From: Jacaranda mimosifolia
Lineage: Eukaryota > Streptophyta > Magnoliopsida > Lamiales > Bignoniaceae
Assembly (NCBI GenBank): GCA_018894105.1
Contig: CM032127.1
Span: 7,704,223-7,768,222, forward strand
Reading direction: 5' to 3'
Length of the DNA: 64,000 nucleotides
A model generated the notes under the pieces. The model saw only the letters and a program-made list of their open reading frames with translations. It made no database searches and was not told where the DNA came from. Of the stretch, positions 44,687-56,157 are shown piece by piece. Numbering within the stretch: the stretch's first letter is position 1; each line of letters starts with the position of its first letter. A program made the position numbers and the translations under genes.

Positions 44687-46856
44687 AGTCAAAGTAAAAC
44701 AAACCCAAATAACATATGGATTCCAACAGATCATAATACGACATGCATATTAGATCCTCCTTATTCTAATCGATTAAACTTACCTAAGCATGATAGCTTA
44801 GTACATGGCAAATGGCCATGCGGACCGCATGGCACATAGCTGATGCCTAGGGGAAGCCCCTAGCGCATTGCGGATACCTAAGTGGAACGCTTAGCGTATC
44901 ACTAACACCCAAGCAGACTGCTTGGCGTGTCCCATATATCTAAACATCCTGCGAGGATTGACATTTGGCCCAACAAATCTCCGTACATATATCAAGTGTC
45001 AATTAACATATTGTCGACAAGGCCAAACAATGTCATATAAACAGATTTGGATAAGCCAACAAGGCCACATAAAGCTATAACAGATAAACAAATGTATTGG
45101 CAAGGCAACAGATAACAACATAGAATGATACAAAACTGCCGACAAGGCTAATCAATAATGTACAGGGCAGACTCAAACAAGTCGATAAGACTGAACATGT
45201 GATAAGCAATACAAAATCAAGTTGATTAATATCAAACAAGATAAGGAAAGCTTTGGGTGCTAGAACAGACATGCTAAGCTCTTATGAGAGGCATAGTCAA
45301 TGAAAAAACCCTCACAGGCATATACACATCAATTAACGGATAACAAATGAGATCTCAAGTAATTTATAGATTTTAATAACCAGTATGCAGTAACAATATA
45401 GAAACCAATTTAACCTTTTCAGGGGTTTATCAAATTGACAGATAGGTGTAAGAAAGTGTCAGATTGGCAAACCCTCACCTCCATTGCCTCAGAAAATGCA
45501 GTCATAGCCAATCTACTGGTCCGCTGGACCCAATTCTTCGTTACCAAACCAAAAGAATAAATTTACTGTCAAAATCCTCATTCGACCCTAATATTAACAA
45601 TTATACTATTAACAGTCTAAAATCAATAGTTACTCGATTAATACGGTAGTTTTAGGGTTTCTTCGGATTAGCGTTACAAGTCATGCTAATCCCGCCATTA
45701 TTACAGAAATATTCATGGGGTTCACATCGATTCTGGTAAAGAGATACAATCAGGTCCTTACTTACATAATTAACCTTGCAATATTACGCCAAGTCAATAA
45801 TAGCACTCTAGTCATCTTTAATAATCAAATTTTCCACTTAGGTCTCATTTCCATAAATTAGGGTTTTAATCCTCCAAATAACTTTATTAACTAAAAATTA
45901 TCATATAATAATACAAACTCGGGCCCACTAAATTATAGAAATACACATGCAATGCATATATCCAAATCCTATATCAAGTTCTTCATTTCTCTTGACATAA
46001 TACAAGATTTAGAAAAAATAAACTGCAAAAGGAATTAATCCCAATTTCAAATCTTTACCTAAGATTTTCTTATTGGAGCCCCGAATTCACAAACCAATAC
46101 CACACACACGATTGCTACGATGAGGGAAAGAAACTACCTCAGCACCACCGCCGCCGGAGTTGTGTACCACCATCATTAGATGCGTCTCAGCACTATGAAC
46201 CCAATGCTCTTATCGATTTTGAGCTTTGCTGTTAAATTGACCCTCTATTAGAGCCTTGAAGGTTCAGCACCACAACCTTCGCCACCACGGTTTCTTCCAA
46301 TTTTTTTCGTCGCCAGCAGCCCAACCCTCAAAATACCACCCATACAGCAGTTTCTGCCACTACTCCACTGGGCTTGCCACTCGCTATTGAAGCTTGTCTT
46401 TCGGTCTCAACTTCTCGACAGCCCGCTGATAATCTTAAGCTGCATGACACACCGTGGTATTCCTAGTGAGGCAAGGAAAGGTTTGGCCGGTTTGTTTCCT
46501 GGTGACCGTCAACGCTGATCGTCAGAGAGGTGAGGATGAGGGTGTGCAGGAGAGAATAAGAGAAAGGTAGGGGGAGGGGGGTTGGTATATAAAAGATAAT
46601 TTCCAAAAATTAAAAATTGGCCCCCATGGCTTCCTTCCATCTTCCAGTTAAGCTCTCCAAAAAATCATCCCTCGCCCAATTAACTCCCAACTTAATGAGT
46701 GCTTTGCTTCCACCCATTTGACCCAAAATATTTCTATGCAGGAATAATTAAAATGTGGTCTAATCAAATCTTATCTATTTATGTATTGACCCCCAAAACT
46801 TCTTAAATCATAATTAATGAAATATTTCAAATAATACATTTCTAGGGGGTGTTATA

Positions 46857-46874
46857 GACCTCCTCCCATAAAAG
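46857..46874 (-). promoter_or_regulatory. Polypurine tract of the chromovirus
   Basis: The minus strand reads TATGGGAGGAGGTC directly before the 3' LTR. Confidence 0.75.
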
Positions 46875-46879
46875 AATCT

Positions 46880-47290
46880 GGCCCCCAGATTCTTACTTGG
46901 GTACTATGTTCCGACTGGCATAAAATGAGTAGATTTGGTTAATCGATCTAGTATTACCCAGATGTTGTCATATCTTCCTCAGGCTGTTGGGAGACCTGCT
47001 ACACAGTCCACAGTGACCTGCTCCTATTTCCAATCAGCGATTTGAGGTGATTATAGCAACCCCACCGATCACTGATTATTTGCTTTCACTAGTTGGCAAA
47101 TTAAACATTTTCTCACATAATCTATGACTTCTCTTTTCATTACATTATGCTAGAATTACTTTTTTAAATCCTGATACATCTTCGTGTCTTCTGGATGTAT
47201 CATGTATCTTATTTTGTGTGCCTCATTTAACAATCTCTCTTTCATTTCTTCCAGTACACTTATTCTCTTACGGAACAGAAGAATACCTTG
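46880..47290 (-). pseudogene. Chromovirus integrase remnant
   Basis: A zinc-binding H-H-C-C region is readable: EEMKERLLNEAHKIRY, HPEDTKMYQDLKK, VIDYVRKCLICQ. The start of the catalytic core (VTVDCVAGLP, then WVILDRLTKSTHF) follows. The sequence then runs into the polypurine tract within about 50 bp, so nearly the whole core and the chromodomain are deleted. Confidence 0.85.
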
Positions 47291-47399
47291 AATACCAATA
47301 TTAAATTTAGACTTTTCAGAAATTCCAACTATTTCCTTCTATTTCAATATCCATATATCATTAGCTTGGGCTTGTTGCATTTCATTATATAATTCGGGC

Positions 47400-48020
47400 C
47401 GTACTTTTATTTCTGCAATCCAAACTTGCTGTTTGATTTCAGTACATCACCCGTTCTTAAGCTTTCTAATGCTTTTGCCCCTAGAAGGTAAGCCATACCC
47501 GCCTTCCAGCTCAATGCATTGGCCACTACATTTGCCTTTCCCGGGTGGTAGGTGATGTTAAAATCATAGTCTTCTGGAATTTCCATCCATTAGTATTTAG
47601 ATCCTCATTTCGGTCAAATGGTTGATCTGTTTGAGTTAATTTAGTCAATGAGCCAACTATTTTAGAAAAGTCTTGCACAAATCTTCGGTAATAACCAGTA
47701 AGACCTAGGAAATTACGAATATCTATTATGTTTTTCAATTCCTTCCAATTGACTATTACGAATGTCTGTTATGTTTTTCAATTCCTTCCCTTTGACTATC
47801 GCCTCTATTTTAGATGGATCAATCTCTTTCCCATCTTGGGATAATATGCCCACAAGAAAAGCCAATTTCTCTATCCAAAATTCACACTTACTAAATTTTG
47901 CATACAACTGATGCTCTCTTAAGGCTCTAAGAACCATGCGTAAGTACTTTGCATGGTCTTTTTTAGTCCTCAGCTGGGAGTACCATTATCTCAAATCCAG
48001 CTTTGAAAAGATTCTTGATT
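47400..48020 (-). pseudogene. Chromovirus RT and RNase H remnant
   Basis: RT pieces are FSKLDLR, then directly MVLRALREHQLYAKFSKCEF and IRNFLGLTGYYRRFVQDFSK; the catalytic Y-x-D-D segment between them is deleted. RNase H ends with PGKANVVANALSWKAG. A short tandem duplication at about 47700-47790 repeats the KNITDIRN segment. It is not functional. Confidence 0.85.
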
Positions 48021-48309
48021 CTTATAGAAGGTCAAACAATTCTTCTATGTGGGGTATGGGGGTTAATGAGCTCAATTCTTCCAAAAATACTTGCGAGTAT
48101 TCAACTACTACTTCCATTTCCTCTATTCAAATTGTATCTTGGGGTTTATTGATATGATACACCAAGAATCATCACTCGCTTTCCCTTAAAATCTTTCTGG
48201 CCTCTAGCACAAATACGATTGGTATTAGGAAAGCATTATCTATAGAATGGTATCTTATCTCCGAGTGTAATGCACTTGGTGTAGCAGTTCACCTGTATCT
48301 GATGACTAT

Positions 48310-48800
48310 ACAATCAATCTATTTCAAGTGTCAAATAATATTCTTGGATAGGCATTTGTATGAGATTAGCTAAATATACCTTGTCCTCAATCAAAACTGG
48401 GCAATCCCGATACACGGTACCTGAACTTCTATCTGATAAGCTATAGTCTCGGGTTACATATTTAGTTTTTGAATATAAAGTACTGGGATCATATAAGACA
48501 TTAGCATCAATTCCAGAGATAGAAACCATATTTTCTACTACCTCGTAAGGATCCAGGGCATCTTTTCCTATCAGAGCATAGGCACGAGCTCGCATATTCT
48601 GTTTCCTGCTAGCTTCTACCACATTTTTTCCTTTCCCTACAGCTGTTGAGCCTCTCTATCTAGGATAATCTTTCAAGAAGTACTGGTTGTTACCATAGCC
48701 CATGCACCTGCCCTATTTTCTCCAATATCCTGACTCCTCATGGCTGTGAGATCCACAAAATCCACACTGCTTGTGTGCCCTTTCTTGAGTCAAATTTGCC
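48310..48800 (-). pseudogene. Chromovirus zinc knuckle and protease remnant
   Basis: A degraded knuckle region HKQCGFCGSHSHEESGYW is followed by RCMGYG and then the piece 48622-48314, which resembles the ARAYAL...VLYDPSTLYS area of Tekay-type protease. The expected D-S/T-G has become D-P-S. Confidence 0.7.
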
Positions 48801-48879
48801 ATCTCATCAGACTGAGGGGGCTTGTTGGGTAGTACTTCCAGCCTGCAGCCTCAACTATTTTCTGCCCATCAAGGTGTAT

Positions 48880-49700
48880 TTTTCCCTTTTAGCTCATGTC
48901 CTCAATTTTTTAAATCTCCTATACTTCTGACTTAAGTTGTAGTGCCTTGCTTATTGCTTGACTGAAGTTCGACAGCTCATAAGTAGCCAGACCCCTTCTC
49001 AGTTTCGACCACAACCCTTGTATAAACTATCGAGTTTGTCGAGCTTCATCATCTTGTATGTAGGGAGCATATTGTATCAGTCGACTAAAAGTAGCCTCGT
49101 ACTAACTAACAATTTGTGTCTCCCGTATAAGGTCCATAAACTCTTTTTCCCTTGCTTGTTTCACCATTTCTAGCATATATTTATTCATGAAGTCTCGGGT
49201 AAAATTCTCCAAAGTTCGATGGCTTCCATCAGCCGTCCACCTGCGATCAATTATTTTCCACGCGGAACTTTCCAGAAGAAACGTGGCAAAACCTTATGCT
49301 AATCTAAGTAACACAATGCCTCAAAAATATTTTCTAAACTCTCAATCCATTCTTCGGTTCTTCTATCATCAGGGCCTTTTAGGAATTGTAGGGGTTGAAA
49401 AGGTAAGAACCATTCCAACGCCCGATCTTCAACCACTTCATTAACAACTCCTACTCCAATATCTAGCTGTTAATACTACTGCCTGAATCTCGGTCCCCTC
49501 TGATACATAGTATCTGCTGGCTAATCAATTGAAGGGGTTTGCGAAACCTTTTCTTCTTGCATGGGCTATGGGTGAGCAGGTGTTTCTTATCTTGGAGCCT
49601 ATCGATCATTATCCCATCGCCCAGGAGATCTTCCCCATCGTTCAGTTCTAGGTGGAACAGGTACATTGAATCTTCCTCGAGATGACATCAACTCTATCAA
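48880..49700 (-). pseudogene. Chromovirus gag remnant
   Basis: Around 49310-49060 the minus strand gives WKIIDRRWTADGSHRTLENF, MNKYMLEMVKQAREKEFMDL and a YEATFSRLIQYAPYIQDDEA block, the typical order of chromovirus gag (A-WW, F--KY-P, EF--L, Y---F--L--YAP). Stops are frequent. Confidence 0.8.
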
Positions 49701-50169
49701 CTCTTCCAACTTCCAAAAATAAAAAAATGAGAAGAAATTAAATGAAATAAATCAAACTTATAGTACACAAGTCTAATCATTCTACGATAAGTGATAAGAT
49801 TCCATAGACATCTTTCGAATATTCCATGCTATCCTTATCTACTGGCTCCATTCATTCATATGATCATTAGTCATCCTGCAATACGCAAACTCATCTCACT
49901 AATATCAACTGGTCAAATTCATCTTTAATTTCCCAAAACCACAAAGGAGCTTGCCAAAATACACAAAATACTTAGAATTCAAGCTCAATCTAGGGTTCAG
50001 TACTTGATCTTCGGACATGAAGATTATAATCTGTTCGGGCATCCCAGGTGAAATCTCTTTCCTCCTAGTATCAGACTCAATAACCAAAAATTCAAGTTCA
50101 AACTAACCTAAACAAAAGGTTGATATGAATCCTAATAATATTCAATGCCTAGGTCATCGACAAACCTAG

Positions 50170-50181
50170 GCTCTGATACCA
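50170..50181 (-). promoter_or_regulatory. tRNA-iMet primer binding site
   Basis: The minus strand reads TGGTATCAGAGC, the standard complement of the initiator Met-tRNA 3' end, 6 bp inside the 5' LTR. This fixes the minus orientation of the element. Confidence 0.95.
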
Positions 50182-50187
50182 CCTCAA

Positions 50188-52977
50188 TGGCACCCCACTC
50201 AGGAAAGCCCCTAAGTTGAGATGCCATTCCGATTCAATCTTAAACCTTAACCCATAAGATAGCCAATAGGCCTACAAGAAAAATTTCAAAACTCATCAAG
50301 GCAACAACATGCTTCAACTTAAACAGACCTCAACAAAAATACTAAAAACACGTCATAAGTGATCTCCTAACATTCAACATATCACATACATGGCTCAGAT
50401 CATTAATTCAATTGTAACATATCACAACATCTCTAAGTCATAATATAATGCCCATGTGAACCACAAACACATATAAACACTTATTTTATTAAAAAATGTT
50501 CACCAGTCAAAGCCTGACGTCCATGTTCGTCACCTAATCCTATTTAGGAAAAAATCAAAATAATACAGAAGGGTAAGTCTAAAGGACTTAGTGAGGGAAA
50601 ATCTCAATAATAAATAAGGAGGGATCTACCAAGGAAGAAACAACTCAACAGATCATAAATCAACAGATAGAACATGAACATATCAAGATACAAGCATTAA
50701 CAAGTTTAGCAAATAGGAATCTTTCTTTCTGTATTGCTCCATGATCAAATTACATATAGTAAGGGTACAGTCAAAGTAAAACAAACCCGCATAGCATATG
50801 CGTTCTAACATATCATAATACGATAAGCATATCAGATTCTCCTTATTCCAATCAATTAAGCGTACCTAAGTGTGATAGCTTAGTGCATAACAGATGCTCA
50901 TGCGGACCGCATGGCGCATCGTTGATGCCTAAGGGGAGGCCCTAGCACATCATGGATACCTAAGTGAACTACTTAACCCCAAGCAGACCGCTTGGCGTGT
51001 CCTATATATCTAAACATCCTGCAAGGATTAGCACTTGGCCCAACAAATCTCTGTATGTATATCAAATGTCAATTAATAGATTGCCGACAAGGCGAGACAA
51101 TATCAGATAAATAGATTTGGATAAGCTAATGAGGCCACACAATACTGTAACAGATAAACAAATGTGCTAGCAAGATAATAGATAACAACACATAATGGTA
51201 ATAATTGCCTACAAAATGAATCAACAATGTACAAGGCAAACTCAGACAAACTGATAAGACCGAACATAGGATAAGCGGTACGAAATCCAGCTGATTAATA
51301 TCAAACAAAACAAGGAAAGCCCTGGGTGGCAGAATAGACATGCTAAGCTCTTATGATAGGCATAGTCAATGAAACAACCCTTAGAGGCGTATACGCATCA
51401 ATTAACGGATAACAAACAAGATCTCAAGCAATTCACAAATTTTAATAACCAAGATGTAATAACAATATAGAGACCAATTTAACCATCTTAGGGGTTTATC
51501 ACAATGATAGATAGATGTTAGCAAGTGCCAGACTGACAGACCCTTACCTCTGGAGCCTCAGAAAATGTAATTAAAACTAGCCTACTAATTTGTAGGATCC
51601 AATTCTTCGTTACCTAACCAAAAGAGTAAATTTATAGTCAAAGTCCTCATTTGACCCTAATAATTGCAATTATACTATTAATAGTCTAAAATCAATAGTT
51701 ACTCGATTAATACAGTATTTTTAGGGTTTGTTCGGTATTAACATTATAGGTCGCACTAATTACACCGTTATTACAAAAATATTCACTGGGTTCGCATCGG
51801 ATCTGATAAAAACAATCGAGTCCTATTACATAATTAACCTCACAATATTATGCCAAGTCAATAATAGTAGTCTAGTCATCGTTAATAATTAAATTTTCCA
51901 CTTAGGTCTCAATTTCATAAATTAGGGTTTTAATCCTCTAAATAATCCTAATATTCTATTAACCAAAAATTATCATATAATAATACAAATTTGGGCCCGC
52001 TAAATTATATAAATACACATGCATGGCATATATCTAAATCCTATATCAAATTCTTCATTTCTTATGGCATAATACAAGATTTAGAAGAAATAAACAATAC
52101 TAGGTATCAATCCCAATTTCAAGTCTTTACCTAAGATTTTCTTATTGAAACTCCAGATTCACAAACCAATGCTACACACACAATCATTGCGACGAGGCGA
52201 AGAAACTGCCTCCATGCTGCCGCTGCCAGAGTTATGTATCACCACCATCGTTAGATGCATCTCAGCACCACAAACCCAATGCTTTGATCAATTTTGAGCT
52301 CAGCCACCAAATCGACCCTCAATTAATGCCTTGAAGCTTCAGCACCACTACCTCCGCCACCGCAGTTTTTTCCAATTTTCGCCGTTGCCAGTAGCCCAAC
52401 CCTCAAACCAAGCGCATTAAAATGCTTGTCGAGCTAAACCTATTGCGATATACTACCCAAACAGCAATTTTCACTGCTGTTCTGCTAGGTTCGCCACTCA
52501 CTATTGAAGCTTGCCTTTAGGTCTCAACTTCTCGATAGCCCGCCAATAATCTTGAGCTGCATGATACATTGGGGTGTTCCTAGTAAGGTGAGGAAGGGTT
52601 TGGCTAGTTTGTTTTCTGGTGGCTATCGACGCCGATGATGATCGTTGAGGGGTGAGGAGGAGAATGTGCGGGAGAGAATGAGAGAAAGGTGTGGGGGGAT
52701 TACATAAAAGATAATTTTCAGAAATTGAAAATTGGCTCCCAGGAGTTCCTTCCATCTTTCGATTAAACCCTCCAGAAAATCATCCATCTCCCAATTAACC
52801 CTTAACTTAATGAGTGCCCCATTTCCACCCATTTGACCCAAAATATTTCCATGCAGGGGCTCAGAATAATTAAAATATTGTCCAATCAAGTCTTGTCTAT
52901 TTATATATCGACCCCCAAAACTTCTCAAATCATAATTAATGAAATATTTCAAATAATTCATTTCTAGGGGTGTTACA
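50188..52977 (-). mobile_element. 5' LTR of the chromovirus, uninterrupted
   Basis: At 2790 bp it starts (minus strand) TGTAACACCCCTAGAAATG and ends GTGGGGTGCCA. It is the reference showing that the other LTR was invaded at two places. Frames within it, such as 52501-52961, are LTR sequence and not genes. Confidence 0.92.
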
Positions 52978-53653
52978 TATACTTTTTTTAAAAGGCTTAA
53001 TAATTTATATTTATGTAATTTTTTTTAATATTTTACAACACTTAATTTTTTATAAAAACTTAAAAATTTATACTCATTAATTTTTTGTATCAATTATATT
53101 TTTCCAAAAACACCATTGAATAAGGTGGCGAGAGGTTTGTCATGAACCCTCCTACCCGTCATTAATTTAAAAAAAATAATTACATAAAGGTTGATATGAT
53201 GAAACCTCTAAAATGAAAGTACATATTAATAATAAAAAGAAAATAAACAGCTTTGTAAAATTAATAGATAATTTTGTAATATCTAAACATTTAAATTATA
53301 AATTATAAAATTAAAAAAACAATTTTTTGCAAAAAATTATAAATTCTCAATTTATAATTTTTATAAATTATAAATTCTTATTTTGTTAAAAATTATAATT
53401 TATAATTTTAATTAAAAAAATATTGCGGCCTTAGTGGGCCAGCCTGTGAACCTGTTCACTTAGCCTGCAAGCTGGGCCAGCCCGCGGTCCTTCACGGTTA
53501 GCGGGCCGAGCTCTCCAACTCGGGATGAATTTTTATGTGAGTCGATTCAACTCAACCCATATTAAGGAATTAAATGAGCCGAGCTGAGTCGGTTTTTTTT
53601 TCACGAGCTAGGCCGAGTAGAGCCAGTGGGCCCAACTCGCTTGGACATCTCTA

Positions 53654-54164
53654 TTGTATATGTAATATTTGGGAGTTGAATTCCTATTCAACCCATGGTG
53701 TACGTGTATGTATAAGCGTATATATATATATATATTTAAACTATTCATAAAGCCTATATACCTTTTTTGGTGTGTTTTCATGTTTTTTTTTTTAAATTCT
53801 CTTATTTTTATTTTTAATCTCATAAGTCATAACTGTTATAGATAACTATCATCCTATTACTATCTTGATATTTAAATTTTATTTTTTAAATGTTACACAC
53901 AACCTCATGAAGGTTATACATATTTCCATTTTTTTTTATTTTTTTAACTTCTTATTGTAAGTATGTTCTCTTTTATCTATACTATTTTATTACAATTTAT
54001 TGTGTAAATTTCATTTGAAATTTGTTTAATGAATATAACTATCTTGATATTCAAATATTATTTTTGTAAATTCTATAGTTTTAAAATAATGTGTATTTAT
54101 TTTTATATATTAATTATACTATTAAATATACATGCACCGAATATGCAATGAACCATGGACATTT
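53654..54164. other. AT-rich spacer
   Basis: It contains a short TA run at 53718-53735. No gene was seen. Confidence 0.5.
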
Positions 54165-54720
54165 TGACCATATTAATTACAAACTTGTCATTACTAACAT
54201 TTTATAAGCTCAAAGATCTATTTTATCCAAATAGTTTAATAAATTATTTTTAAAAATAGATCTAACATCTTATAAGCTCTAAAAACATCTTATAAGATGT
54301 AGGAATTTATAAGATCTTTTAAATAAACTTAGGAGGTGTTTGGGGTGAGCTTATAAGTTCATCAAAACATTGTATAAGATGTTTGAGAGTTTATAAGATG
54401 TCAAAATATATTTGATAATTTTTTTTAAAGAAGAGCTTATAAACTTCTAAAATAAGATGTCAGGAGCTTATAAGCTCTTTTTAAAAAAGTTAGACATTCC
54501 TAACGTATTCTTAAGATCTTGACTAACTCCTTTCATTTTTAGCATATTAATTATAAAACTATTATTACTAACATCTTATAAGCTCAAAGATCTTATTTTA
54601 TCCAAACACTTTAAGAACTTATTTTTCAAAAAAAGATCTAACATCTTATAAGCTCCAAACATTTTATAAGATATAGAAACTTATAAGACCTTTAGAATAA
54701 ACTTAGCCAAACACCCTCTA
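54165..54720. mobile_element. MITE with an adjoining half copy
   Basis: A full unit (54330-54720) starts TTAGGAGGTGTTTGGGGTG and ends TAGCCAAACACCCTCTA, with many CTTATAAG and CATCTTATAAG palindromes. The preceding 165 bp repeat its right half and join it at AAATAAACTTAG. The GGTGTTTGG termini resemble PIF/Harbinger-type MITEs, but the target duplication is not clear. Confidence 0.7.
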
Positions 54721-55904
54721 GATCTGTTTAGATTGCAAGTGAACTCATCTTGACCATCATCAAAACATATGTGCAAAATGTAAAAAATTTCAGCAGGTCT
54801 TGTTTTTTTAACTTTTAATTTAAAAAAAAAAGAAAAAGAAAAAAGCTTGATTACAGATATCTATCCAGTCCACATGTTGCAAAAGAAAGGGTAAAAAACA
54901 TGGCATAAAGATAACAAAATAAACTACCAGATCTACGTGGACACTGCATCAAAATGGGATAGCATTCACCTCCTCGACTTTATTTTGATTTTCTTATCAT
55001 TTCTCTGCATAGTTATAACCAAAATTCACTTTGAGAATAAGAATTTCAATTTATTTTGCCCCAGGTAAAATGCTGCCTACAATTTGAATTCTGATTTAAC
55101 AAATTTAGTTATTACCAAAAAAATTCAAATTTCAAGCAAAATAAAGTAGTTATGCGATAAAAAGAATGAAGTTGGTAAAGATGTATTTTTATATAAATAT
55201 GAAAACATAAATTCGTTAAAAAGTGATCCAAGATGAATAAAAAAATTTATTATGTTGAAAAACATTTTTAATTCTTTTTTTGAATAGACTTCGATTTGAT
55301 ACCAAAATATTTTGTTGCAGTCCAATGTCAAGCCAAACTTTGTCGTAATGATAAAATTGATGCCTCACCAATTAAAATTAAGAGGTCTTTGATTCAGATT
55401 TTATATATGTATTAATCTATTGCCCAAAAAGAAGGAAAGAATAAGAAATGCTCCGAGATCAAACCCTATTTGGGGTCAAATCCTAAAATTCGAGTACGTG
55501 GATGAATGAATGAAAACACACACACCGAACTATTTTGTTTGCCGTTTGCCCTTTGCCTTGTAGTTCTTAATATGTAAATCTACAACAAAATTCAAATAGA
55601 AAAGATCTATTAATCCTGCACGAAATTGTAGTCTAATACATAATGAGTTTAAATTTAAATATACAATCAACAAAATGAGATATATTGTTTATGTGGATAA
55701 AATTTGTTTGGGGTTTTGTTTTCAAAACTTCACAATTAAATACTATAAATTGTTGATCTCTAATTCAATGATGCACATGTTCAAAAAATTTGTCCAAATA
55801 AATAATGAATTAACTCGCTTTTTTTTTTCTTTCCCTTATCATAAGTGTTGATAGTTATAGAACTTAAATTTGGTGGATTGTACTTATTGAACTTGATGAT
55901 CCAC
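54721..55904. other. Gene-free spacer
   Basis: AT-rich with no credible gene or transposon end. Confidence 0.45.
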
Positions 55905-56157
55905 CTTAATATTTTTTACTTATTTTTAAAAATAATTAATATATCAATTTTATTACTTAAAAAGAAAATATTTCATCGAGATAGGGAAAAAGTGATATGG
56001 AACCTCATAGGGCCAAAAAAAGAAAAGGGCCGGGGGGTTGGGGGGGAAGAGTATGGGCAAATAATTAATCCGAAACAAGTCGGCCCATGAGCATGCGTCA
56101 TCACTTTTCAGTACTGGTTTCTTTAGTTGCATGGACTGTGCTTAAGTAAGACACTAA
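55905..56157. repeat. Paralogue of 29.4-31.9 kb without the hAT elements
   Basis: It is collinear with 29416-29445, 30902-30946 and 31767-31925, but continuous, so it shows the state before elements A and C inserted. It contains a G-rich run (56031-56046: six G, TT, seven G) that could form a G-quadruplex. Confidence 0.82.

Larger units (their letters stand above)
36507..46856 (-). mobile_element. 3' LTR of the chromovirus, interrupted twice
   Basis: LTR pieces are 36507-36709, 43639-43993 and 44687-46856, about 2.7 kb when the insertions are left out. They match the 5' LTR 50188-52977 in order. Its outer end here reads TGGCACTCCACATAGG. The CCAAAGGACTT-GTGA block near 43800 is shared with all related LTRs in the window. 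Confidence 0.88.
36507..52977 (-). mobile_element. Tekay/Del-like chromovirus (Ty3/gypsy), defective, itself a host of insertions
   Basis: The minus-strand element has a 5' LTR at 52977-50188, a tRNA-iMet primer site, gag, protease, RT, RNase H and integrase remnants, a polypurine tract and a 3' LTR at 46856-36507. The 3' LTR is interrupted by a CACTA-like element and a hAT element. The LTR ends TGTAACACCCCTAGAAATG and ...GGGGTGCCA match the solo LTR at 8015-19044. No clear 5-bp target duplication is seen (ACACT against TATAC). Internal deletions remove the RT catalytic core and most of integrase. Confidence 0.88.
36221..53653. mobile_element. hAT-type element D, split by a gypsy retrotransposon
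   Basis: The left part (36221-36506) starts TAGAGATGTCAAATAGG; the right part (52978-53653) ends TTGGACATCTCTA. Both parts align with the intact element at 60246-61497, including its ...TTTTTTCAACACTTATACTTTTTT stretch, which here is interrupted exactly at CAACACT/TATACT. Flanks TTTGTATC and TTGTATAT are a degenerate 8-bp duplication. Terminal words AGCCGGGCC, GCGGGCC and GAGCTGG are repeated on both ends. Confidence 0.82.

Noticed and set aside
47936..48157. 73-codon plus-strand frame
   Set aside because: It is a shadow of the minus-strand chromovirus RT.
52501..52961. Two minus-strand frames (84 and 112 codons)
   Set aside because: They lie within the chromovirus 5' LTR and are not conserved in the sister LTR.
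36507..52977. Search for a 5-bp target duplication of the chromovirus
   Set aside because: Flanks ACACT and TATAC do not match. The insertion point is nevertheless supported by the intact hAT copy, so no duplication is claimed.
56031..56046. G-rich run as a functional G-quadruplex
   Set aside because: Only one G6-TT-G7 block exists, next to no gene. It is noted as sequence, not as a regulator.
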